The notes below the pieces were generated by a model. It was given only the letters and a program-made list of their open reading frames with translations. It was not told where the DNA came from and searched no databases. The translations under genes and the position numbers were made by a program. This document shows positions 46,090 to 55,774 of a stretch of 64,000 bases of DNA, in pieces. Position 1 is the first letter of the stretch. Each line of letters opens with the position of its first letter. This stretch comes from Angiostrongylus vasorum (Eukaryota; Nematoda; Chromadorea; Rhabditida; Metastrongylidae): the NCBI GenBank assembly GCA_018806985.1, contig JADANN010000032.1, positions 584,001 to 648,000 on the forward strand. Reading direction: 5' to 3'.

Positions 46090-46640
46090 ATTTTCTTGAC
46101 AGGCACACATGACGTTGTTATTATACACTATTTATTCACAGCGACTAACGCTTTGGGGGATTTCGCCTTGTTAAGAACTTGGTTAAACTGTATCGTAGTC
46201 GGCCAAACACCTACGTATCCTCACCAGAAAAACCGCGGTACATAGATTTCAGTTCCACTGAAACGAAAGAACTTCTTAATACACTTGCCGCTTCCTGTGA
46301 GTCTTAATTTAATAAATAACTGATAGCTTTAAATCTGCCGTTTTTTTCAACTTTGACAAATTCATCGTTCAATTTCCACTGTTCACTTTTGGATTCCTTT
46401 TCGGATGATCTCAGAGTCTAACTGACGAGGAATTGCTACATGCTTTCTGCCGTAGTCTGCCATTAACGGATCGTCTTATTGTCTTTGTCCTCATTAGCGC
46501 TCGAACCTCACATATGCCACGCTTCTGTGTTACTGAGATTGAAGCGATACTTCTTTGCGTCGTATTGAGTAATGGTTTTGAAAATTTCGTTGGAACATAT
46601 TCAGAATTTGCTGCCACATTCACCTTTGGGATTTCGTTGT
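46090..46640 (-). mobile_element. PLE fragment inserted in RTE-A
   Basis: A decayed PLE terminus (46100-46290) is followed on the - strand by an N-terminal polyprotein piece (46411-46623) that matches a + strand piece at 46950-47130 (shared QRS-A-ISVT and IRRSVN-type segments). The two PLE pieces are therefore head to head. Confidence 0.7.
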
Positions 46641-46764
46641 CTAAAGAACGCTCGAGAAAACGATATTAGTGCTAATGCCCTCATTTATAGCTGTTTATTC
46701 TTATTTTCTGTTTCAAGTCTAGCTTTGTCACAGAATCTGCCTTGAAACTCGTTTAAAAGTACAT

Positions 46765-48190
46765 GTGGCCTTACGCAAGGTTTCCTTAGAAATGAGTTCA
46801 GCCGATGAGAAACTTGGACCCAATTCTAATAGAGAGCGCGTCTCGTCAGGGAGAGCCATGCTTAGTGACGTGGTAACAATTGACTTTTCTTGGAAATTGA
46901 GGTTACCGATCCACCTTTTTCCTCAGGTGTTCTTTAGACAACAAAGCCCAACAGTGAAGTTGATATCAAATTCGAGATATTTTGGGTCGAAACTTTATAA
47001 ATCATTGATCACTACCGCACAAAGAAGTTATGCTACAATCTCACTGTAACATAAATGCGTGGCATATTAGAGGTCCAAGAGCTGATAGGGTTAAAGACCG
47101 TAAATCTCTCCGTTAGTGATAAAGGTGGAGAGTTTGTAATAATTGCTCGTCGGGTAAACCTTAAGGTAACGGAAAAAACATGAAGATGTTCCTGTTTATC
47201 GCCGAAAAGAATTTTCTGGAAAGGAATCAAAAAAGTCAGCATCGGAAACTGAACAGTGAACTTGTCAAAGTGAAAAAAGCGGGAGGTCTAAAACCATTCG
47301 TAGTTATTTGTCAACCCTAGATTTGTACAACCACCATGTCTCGTCTTTTAGTTACTTATTAAAAACGACAAGTTGGTAGCCCCTGATGGTCTTGCGTATG
47401 TGGATCCTTTAATTATTCAAAAGTCGGACCCATCGTCAACAATTAGACGGCCAACGAACAGAATAGCATGGTTTTTAACCCTCAGCACTTACCTGGTTGT
47501 TAAGACACATTCGAGCACATCTTACGAGCATCCAGATGTTTCTGGATCGCCTACGTAAAAGAGCGTTCTAACAGCGTGCGTGTGATGGAGTCCTTCGACG
47601 TTACCGCATTTTATACAAATTTGTCGAACGACCTCGCTATGAAAGGCATCCTCGAACTCCTTATACAATACGAAGGAGCAATAAACATATAGGGCTTATC
47701 GATCCAGCCGCTCACGGTTTTCTTGAAAGGGTGCGCAAACTGCTCAACCTTCACATGGTCGGGTAACACTTCGCGCAAAGCAGGGAATGAGTTAGCGAAT
47801 GACACAAAATCTTGCCCTTGTGTTCCTGTCTAAAAATAGAAGCTCTAGCAATCGAACACCACGACATTACTCTGCTGTAGATATACAAATGGTTTTTTTG
47901 TCATCTGCTGCACACAAGGTGAGGTGGACAAATGTTTTGAATTGTTGAACGAACAGTGAGAGTACATAGAATCCATTATCTTATTGACGAAACATGAGGT
48001 GTTATTTTATTTTTTTATTTACGAGCAAGCTGGGAAGGCACTGAGGAAGGCGAAACTCGCCGAAACGTCAGGTTGCTCATAAATAAAGGAATATAACAGC
48101 ACCTCATGTTTGCTCAACAAGAAGATAAAGAATTGTTAGATCAGTGCCGGAGCTTAATAGAAAGTCGGTTATGGGAAATACACAAAATTC
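46765..48190 (+). mobile_element. PLE copy inserted in RTE-A, defective
   Basis: + strand fragment with the N-terminal region (46765-47049) and the reverse transcriptase thumb/fingers region around 47340-47900: LAYVDPLIIQKSDPSSTIR, then ESFDVTAFYTNLSND (about 47588-47632), then LKGCANCSTFTWSG. The 3' terminus with a hammerhead motif lies at 48037-48074 and is followed by 'tgctcaacaagaag...aatagaaagtcgg'. Stops are present throughout. Confidence 0.8.
48037..48074 (+). ncRNA. Predicted hammerhead ribozyme, PLE terminus
   Basis: CTGAGGA, stem II GGCG/CGCC with loop AAACT, GAAAC, GTC. The core is intact; stem I (GGCA against AGGT) is weak, with only one or two pairs. Confidence 0.55.
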
Positions 48191-48339
48191 ACCCTGAGAG
48201 AAACCGTGAGAAAACTGGCTTCCATTACTAAACGTTCAAGTTAACACATCCGAAAACACCTAAATCATTAGATGGTACCGGAAGCCAAGTAAAAAAAACG
48301 TACTGGCTTATTACCACTCCCCTAACCTCTCATACATAG

Positions 48340-48540
48340 AAAGCGTGCATGTGAGAAATCTGTTTCGAACGGCTGTTAACAATCTTTCAGGCTCTGAAGG
48401 AGGCGAAATCCACCGGAACCTTAGCTGTTGTGAATAAATAGTTCGAAACAACCATACGTAGTGTACGGTCACCAAGAAAATAGCGAATTATTGATCAATG
48501 CCGAGGCTAACAGAAAGTCGTTCTTGAGAATTCCAGCTAT
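48340..48540 (+). repeat. Solo PLE terminus at the right edge of the insertion
   Basis: It contains a decayed hammerhead (CTGAAGG, CCGGAAC) and ends 'gatcaatgccgaggctaacagaaagtcg', the standard PLE end. RTE-A sequence resumes immediately after it. Confidence 0.7.
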
Positions 48541-48544
48541 TAAT

Positions 48545-49320
48545 TCCATATCATGGCAGGATGTTTTGATAGTCCCTGTCCTCTATCTGGGCGGATAGCG
48601 GAACATTATAGTCACATACACTCCAATGTACTTCATCAGACGAGATCATTTTTTGAGCTGCTTCCAGTAGCTTTCTCTGCCTATACCGATGTAAATCCTC
48701 CTACATGAATCTTCTACAATCGGCATTTACTATCACCTGTGTTAGATGTGTTGAAGTAGGATCAAACTTCATCTTACCTCTCTTTCCGACCAACTCCTTA
48801 GTGGAGATGGAGATGTTATCTGAACTTCTTGTGTTAGAACTAGAAGAAGTTTACCATAAGTTTTAGATCTTTCGGCAATCAGGTTGTGGTCTTCGGTGCT
48901 GTCTTCCTTTATCAGACATTCAGATTAGGGAGAGGATTTTACTGGGAATGTTTTCTTCATACACGACTTGTCGTGCTCTTCTCGGACGCTAGCAGAAGTT
49001 TCTTTCTATTTTTAAGATTGGATTGAATCTTCGCACGATTAAAGCGATGATTGGAACGAGTGCAGAATCTAGGTACCAATAAAGTGTCGAAGAGGTGCCT
49101 TTTTCTGCTGTTGAGAATATGATCGATGTCCGCATGAGTCGAGTTGTTAGGGAGGCTCCCACGTCTGTACGCGATCGTCCCTCTTCTCGAAAAAATGAAT
49201 TCCCCTGGAAGATACATGCTGCAGGCAGAAGTCCTACAAGACGGTTTTTATCCTCATTTCGTACTCGTATGCCGATTTTCCCTATCCTGTATTCAATTTG
49301 ATAGGGTGCTCCTAATCTGA
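48545..49320 (-). mobile_element. RTE-A endonuclease part
   Basis: On the - strand, from right to left: endonuclease C-terminal signature (DIDHILNSRKRHLFDTLLVP, then RSNHRFNRAKI) at 48990-49150. Next comes the endonuclease-RT linker (YRQRKLLEAAQKMISSDEV, about 48635-48695). These precede the RT part at 44480-46060 in element order. Confidence 0.85.
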
Positions 49321-49629
49321 CGCTGAAGCCTCCAACAATGAATTAAATATAGACTTTTCGTTGCGGATTATTTCCTGTAGAACGCGTCCAGTTCATCTTA
49401 CCACTTGTACAAGTTGACAAATAGGAGGTGATAAAGGCGATTTTCTTTTGACGCCGAACTTGGTGGCAAAGAATGGTCAAGCATGGTGATACGGTTTCGT
49501 ATGAAGTAGCTAAATGGTAAATAGATGGTTGCTAAAACATAGCAAATGCCTCCGACATTTAGTTACAAGGGTCCCATCATCTAATGGCGTATGTCAGTCT
49601 TCTGACCTTTCGTTCTCTTTACCACTATT
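49321..49629. other. No feature recognised
   Basis: Possibly further decayed RTE-A 5' sequence; no motif survives. Confidence 0.3.
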
Positions 49630-49795
49630 TCGATACCAGGACGGCGGTGATTCCTGGTATTGGTTTACTCTTAGCTGGGCTTTTGGGCGAATACGTCGGA
49701 CTCCTTCTCACTTGGGAGGCCCTGCTGGTTTCTTGTACATCGCTCTCCAGCATCCAGGAACACACTGCAGCCACGATGACAAGATAAACCAATGG
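49630..49795 (+). repeat. RepB fragment
   Basis: 3' half only, from cgataccaggacggcggtga to aaaccaatgggaag. Confidence 0.82.
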
Positions 49796-50329
49796 GAAGT
49801 TCGCTTTTTTGTTGTATTTAAAATCTTAAGAAGATATAGAGAATATTGGCGAAAATAGTGCACCCAGCGTTTTATGAGTGCACTAACGCCGTTTGAAAAA
49901 TCCAGTATGGTAATGGATTTTTATTTCTTCAACTGGGTCAACAAATAAGCTTTGCTAAAGGTTATCGGAGTATAGGTACTTCAACCAAGTGAACTAGCCC
50001 ATATTGGTGTAACAAGGACCGCAAATTCACTATTTTTGATTCCATTGACAATTTTTCATTTTTTTTAGTTAGTTTCTTTCAACAATTAATTTGTCCTAAT
50101 ACGTGTACTTCGACGTGGCCTCAATAGGAATCGTTTGAAAAGGGCCACTGTGGCTGGCACGATCTCTGTAGATGTCTTTGTCCTCATGTTGGTTAATTTT
50201 CACGAACAGAACTTTTTTTCTTATACTTCTTGTAATCAGTTGATAGCTTAGCCACCACAGATGTGGTGGCCATCGGCTGGGTTAGAACTCTGTTCTCGAC
50301 CTAGGAATATATAAAACGATTTCTTCGTA
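49796..50329. other. No feature recognised
   Basis: No gene or repeat family was identified. Confidence 0.35.
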
Positions 50330-51110
50330 TTCTTGTTGAGCAAACACGAGGTGTTATTTTTTATTCTTTATTCACGAACAGTGTGACGTTTCGGCGGATT
50401 TTGCCTTCCTCAGAGCCTGGAAAGGTCAAGATGACAGCAATCTATTGCGCCAAACACCTCCATAAGCAAACAGAGAAATCTCCTGTAAGGCGTGCGGAGA
50501 CGAATACGTTGGCGAAAAGGGTAGACCACTCTGCGTTAGTCTAAAAGAACACTTTGTCAGCAAACGTAAACCAAATACCCCACTAGGCATGAATAGGACC
50601 CAGAGACATAACGCAGAAGACTTTGAAGTACGAGTCACGATCCTCGCACAGGAATCGCGAACACAAGCGCGCAAAACTCTCGAGGCGTTCTGGATTGATT
50701 CCAGAAATCCCAAAAAATGAACCGCAGGGAAGAATGCCTCATTATCATGTGTGATATTGGGCAGTAAATAAACCTATTATTTTGATGGGAGGGGCACATT
50801 ACGCTTCCATGTGAATTCTGTGCGGTTGGTCTCCATGCGACATACTCAGTGGAAGCCTCATAGAAAGCGGTGAGTGTTCAAAGCTGTGTTCAATGTGATT
50901 AAAAACTAGGTTTAGCCTTTTAGCTGTTCGGTTATGGAGGTGTTTGGCCGAATAGATTGCTGTCAACTTGACCTTTCCAGGGGGCGAAATCCGCCGAAAC
51001 GTCAGCTTGTTCGTGAATAAAGAATAACACCTCGTGTTTGCTCAACAAGAATACGAAGAATTACTTGATCAAGTTAATAAAAAGTCGAACATGGGATTTA
51101 TAAAACGATT
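50330..51110 (+). mobile_element. PLE GIY-YIG fragment between two PLE termini
   Basis: A + strand frame at about 50470-50720 encodes a GIY-YIG-type endonuclease end (CKACGDEYVGEKGRPLCVSL, then RKTLEAFWIDSRNP). It is preceded by an oppositely oriented PLE terminus (50330-50450, - strand, hammerhead at 50381-50417). It is followed by a + strand terminus at about 50975-51110 that has lost the CTGANGA block but keeps CCGAAACGTCAGC. Confidence 0.82.
50381..50417 (-). ncRNA. Predicted hammerhead ribozyme, PLE terminus
   Basis: On the - strand: GGCT, CTGAGGA, stem II GGC/GCC, GAAAC, GTC, ACAC. The core is intact; stem I is short because ACAC pairs GGCT only at the position next to the core. Confidence 0.5.
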
Positions 51111-51354
51111 TCTTGAAAGATTTTATTATCGCCTAATTAGGCTGGCAATCGACTGTTGTTTCAGTTCTAGTCGCCATGATGGGGCTATAGTTAACACATA
51201 GAATGCATGCGTATAAAAAGACAGGGATAGACACAAGCAGTGAAAGGGTTCCAAATTCTGAGAGAAGGAGAAAGGGGAACATATAAAAAGTATAAATCTT
51301 ACGAACTTGTTGAGCTGACGCAAGGTGGCCGTCATTTTTTTCTTTTGATTCGAT

Positions 51355-51390
51355 AGCCGGCGTTTCGACGACTCCACCTTCTTCAGAGCC
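51355..51390 (-). ncRNA. Hammerhead-like motif, PLE terminus
   Basis: On the - strand: GGCT, CTGAAGA, a wobble-paired stem II, GAAAC, GCC. The cleavage triplet GTC has become GCC, so activity is doubtful. Confidence 0.4.
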
Positions 51391-52650
51391 TGGATGTCTT
51401 TTTATGCAATCTATCCACATAATTCTGTGAATTATATGAAGTATAAATGAAGACTTAGTGTACAAATGAGCACCACTCGTTGAAAACGATTCACCGCTCC
51501 GCTTGGTAAGGTGTGAGACTACTCGTATGCTGTTCACGTGGGATGACGACCGGAACCCAATCAGAAAAAAAATCAATCCGAGAATAGGCACCGAACCACG
51601 TGTGCTAGTGAAACATTCGTCTTTTCGATTCATTTTTGGATTTTTGAAATTTATCCAGAACGCTTCAGGTGTCTTGCGTGTTGATGTTTGCTTAGTGCTA
51701 AGACCGCGATCGTCATCTCAAAATCATCACCGTTGTGGTTTGAACCATCTGTGTGCTTAGAGAAGTAGTTTGTCGAGTTTTAAGTTCCACATCGAAATGT
51801 CCTTTTATATGGACAGCGGACACAAAGTGCCTGCGAGTTTCGCCAATGTATTCCTCACCGCATCTCTTACCTAAGATCAGGTATACTGCACGTAAACTCA
51901 TGCAATCTCAACTGCCGTTAGTGGAAATCACACAATCTTCGGTGTTAAATACATAGACGCTTCTAGACGCGGTTGCAGACTAACTGATGACTTAGGATAT
52001 TAGGTGGTAGTTTAATAACTCCCACAGAATTCTCGAGGCCGCTTCTTTTTAGACACCTTCTAAAAGCGTCACTTGTTCCGTTCCATATGGATGGTAGCTT
52101 GTAAGGCATCTTATTTGGATTTAAAACCTTGTTTTGGCGCATAATCCTACCATTCGATCTAAACCAGGTGGCCGCTGCTTCATAGCTTTCGGAGATGGCT
52201 ATTTCTCGTATCAAGTTTAGCTATTTTTCGTTTCCTTCTTCTCGTCTGCATGCGCTTCTATCCGTGCTCTACATGTCTTTGATGAATGCTTTTTCCAGGT
52301 GTCAATGATGAGAAGAGAGGTAGTGCGCTAGTGTATTTTGCTAGTTGCTTTTCGATGTCGTTTTGTGATAGAGCCATTTCTGTGATTTCTGCAAGCTATA
52401 TTTGGATGCTTAGTAATGGAAGCCAATTATCGTTAAGTCTTCCTCGCTTAGGTTCAATATAGTTTAATTGTCTATTTCACAGCTTAAAACATTTATCCAT
52501 CTCCTCTTGTATGGAGCCGACAATGAAGCAGTCGTCTACGTATCGTTAGTAGAGTAAGGGTTGGTAATCGAGAACTTCCACCTTAGGAATAAATGCGATC
52601 GAAAGGTTCGAGTGATAATCGCTGTACCATGGTTATCCTTCTAATATGTA
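51355..52650 (-). mobile_element. PLE copy with reverse transcriptase and GIY-YIG domains, defective
   Basis: On the - strand in element order: RT catalytic box RYVDDCFIVGS (YVDD at 52531-52542), linker (YKLPSIWNGTSDAFRRCLKR, about 52065-52115, then PPNILSHQLVCNRV), GIY-YIG region (LGKRCGEEYIGETRRHF, about 51822-51872), the conserved tail and a 3' terminus with a hammerhead-like motif at 51355-51390. Stops and shifts interrupt it. It is the most complete PLE in the window. Confidence 0.87.
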
Positions 52651-54207
52651 CAAGATATCTTAAAAACCATTTAAAGATTGTGTTCAACCAGGACATATTT
52701 AAGGGAATCATTAGTTATTGAATTGGCATACCATAAGTGTTTACTTTCTCTTCATGTTCTTTGAACAGCTCTAGAATGGCTTGCATTGTAAATTTATATA
52801 TAAATATCACTATCACTAGTCAGTTTTAGTCTTGTAACGAAGCATTGGGAAGAGCGACAATGATCGCCACCAACAGAGTACTTCTCACCCGGAAGTCATG
52901 TCACCGTCTACCTCGCCACCCTGTCCAAGTCGATAAGCGTCTTCACAGTCAGTAACTCGGCCGGTAAGAACAAGGTCATCGATATTGATCCGCTGACGTT
53001 TGCATTAGTTGTGTGCCTTTGTCGTACATCTTCTCTTAAATCCATCCTCCTTAGGGTTCCTGAAGCTCTGTTGCGGCTGTGAACGAAAACGCAGTTGATT
53101 CCACGCTATCTCTGTCGTTATGGTTTATCCACTTTCGTCTACTCGATATCTCGTGTCATTCTTCCCGATTTCCCTGACGTTCTCTTCCTGAAATGTTTAT
53201 GGATGTTTAATCTGACATTCGACTGAAGTTGTAACTGGGTGATCATCCCACTATGCGGTCACTTAGGTCATCGAGTCACTATTCGTATTTTTTATGATTA
53301 ATAGATTAGTAGAGTTATTCATTGTTTTCATTTTTGTGAAGGTTGCACTTTTGGTAATAGAATAGCAGTAAAACCACTTTTACTTAGTCAGTAGAAGTGG
53401 ATAAAAGAAGCAAAACGGCTTGTTTGCAGAATTTTTTGTAACATGAATGAGTAACTCTAGGATAAGGTAAATCCAAGGGGAGTCATTGAAGTTATTCAGT
53501 ACCCTACCCTACCCTCTAGCACGCCCCTCTACAATGGTTTACCCCTTCAGTGTGGCTGTAAGCGTTCCTGGACATCGAACTACAAAATGTAGCGAGGGGT
53601 TTATCTCCGAAGACGAACGATAGAGGGCAACACCTCAACAAAAGCGCGGTGCCATTTGTGTCCTGTGTGGTAGCGAAGCTCACTGGGCGCCCAAGGTAAG
53701 CAAGATTGATGAAGGCTGCATTGGTGCGCTCTCGATTTACTTCATGATAAAGCTGAAACAGATGAAAGTTGCTGAAAATTAGGGATGAGGTATCTGAACC
53801 TGGCCGTTAAATTTCTAACGAAGGAATGCAAGGATTTCCGACGTCTACAGGGTGATAACAGGGTGGTGTTAAGGAGGGTAACTGTAAATGTCGTCAGGGA
53901 GACTGGAGCCGATGCCATTGACATGATGACCACAGTTACCATTCTTTAAGGAGGTCAGCTGTGACCGAAATAGAACAATGGGAACGACTATTTTTTACTA
54001 AAACACTTCTTCCTCAGGTCTCAGTTCTTTTCAGCTCCTCTTCTAAACGCTTCGTTAGATGACATTAGTCTAGTGTGATACCACCAAAGTAATTAGTAAT
54101 TGTGAGGTGTTTGTATGCCATATTTAAAGAATTGTTTTGATTCTCTGAACAATAGAACATTTTGGTGTTTCGAAACTTCCAAAATTGTCGCTGAGTGTGT
54201 CATTAAA
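52651..54207. other. No gene recognised
   Basis: The first part may be decayed PLE upstream sequence. The ORF at 53742-53942 (- strand) has no recognisable motif. A short CCCTA-rich run lies at 53501-53517. Confidence 0.35.
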
Positions 54208-54835
54208 TATTAGGAACGCGTGTAGCGCAGTGGTTAGTGGTGCCCTGGAATACATACTGAATCGGTTCCTGGTCTCGATCTCAAAGCCTTGACACTTGAA
54301 CTTGACACTTGAATGGCCCGTTCTCACTGGTTGTGCGGGCCCCAGCACAATCACCATTTATCGGAGATTTGCTGGTTGAGCCATTGTGGTTCACTGGAAT
54401 CCCGAGATCAGCCTGGCCAAAGTCTGCCCCCAGGTTTTCACCACGACGGGCAGCCGCAGTCCTTGTGGATCAGAGCGAGATTTGCCACCATGTGACTTTG
54501 ATACCAGGGCGGTGGCGGATCCTGGTATTGGTTTACTCTTAGCTAGGATTCCTGATGGAAACGCCGGACTCCTTCTCGGCTTGGGAGACCTTTCCGGAGA
54601 GACGAATCCCCCCCGCTGTACATCGCAGTCCGACACCCAGGAACACCTCCCAGCCACGATGAGGCGGTAAACCATTGGGAGGATCTCATACCCTATGCTC
54701 ACTAAGTTTCCATCACTCCTGTGTTAGCAAATTGGTACCAGATTTGTCTGGAAGGAGAGCAGTACTGACTTGACACGGCGGTAGGCCACAGCAAATCATC
54801 AAATAGGCCAGACATGCACAAAATCACCGCTCCGA
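54208..54835 (+). repeat. SINE1 copy split by a RepB insertion
   Basis: The SINE1 head (GCGTGTAGCGCAGTGGTTAG, 54214-54233) runs to 54283. The body resumes at 54689 (tgctcactaagtttccatca ... gcagtactgacttgacacgg) and fades near 54835. The 7 bp gatctca occurs on both sides of the insert (54277-54283 and 54682-54688). Confidence 0.85.
54284..54681 (+). repeat. RepB, full-length, nested in SINE1
   Basis: A complete copy of about 398 bp flanked by a 7 bp direct repeat. It has the GATACCAGGGCGGTGGCGGA hairpin region and ends GGCGGTAAACCATTGGGAG. It defines the likely ends of the family. Confidence 0.85.
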
Positions 54836-55129
54836 TCTTACCCTTCTTACCAATTGACTCGGAATTTTAAGACTTTAAGCAACGATTTCAATTTTTTTGA
54901 AGGTTCTAACCCGATAATTACATTTGCAATTCATGCGATAGAGTAAAGTCTCTTAAACAAATCAACACAGTGCTGAATTCCTGAAATACTCCAATCGAGA
55001 AATTTTCGTCAGTTATTAAAAAAAACCAGCCTCGTCGCAAAAGAGTTAACTAGGTGTTAACCCAAAAAGTTAACCGGAAGAAGGTGCAAGGTGTTCTTGC
55101 GATCGCTCAAACTGTGTCTCAGCTAGTTC

Positions 55130-55270
55130 TATCGATCTTTTTTTTTGAGACAGGCGAAACGAAGGACCCACGCATGATGTAGTGGTGAACGTGACACCCC
55201 TGGAAAAGGTAGTAGCGCGTTCGTTCCCCCACCGCACACACCTGCGGGCCGGAGTTTTGCAAATATCTCA
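55130..55270 (+). repeat. F1 single arm
   Basis: Contains gagacaggcgaaacgaagga, gtagtggtgaacgtgac and acacacctgcgggccggagt; the inverted partner is missing. Confidence 0.8.
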
Positions 55271-55774
55271 ACCTTATTTGCTCTTAAGACTATTTAAACT
55301 GTTATTTTGGCTGGTTCATTGTCTCTGTTTGTCTCTAACGTGTCACTGATCGGCAGTTCATTTTATACCATTATTCAAAATCATCTTTTTAACCCTTTTC
55401 AAATGAACAACACCTTCACATTATCTTACGTTATACCGTTAGTGAAATTATGGAGCAAAAAAGAAAATGAAGGATTTTAGAACGTTTTTCCGCCTAATAG
55501 ATCTTAAAGGTTCTTCTTTACAGTTGATTTTTAGATGTTATGACAAGATATCCTCTCGGTCAGCTCTTGCTGAGGCGTTTTTTCCTCACCAGAAGACATC
55601 GAGCGATAAAGTGAGTCTCATTTCACAAATGGAAAAGTACCTTAACTTTCCCTAGCTAGTAGCCATGAAAAGCTGGTCAAGATGAAGCTGTTCACTATGT
55701 TTGCCACTGAAGCTCTGCTTTTTTATACAGAAAATTTTATACAGAATCCCAAAAATAAGGAGATAACATCATAG

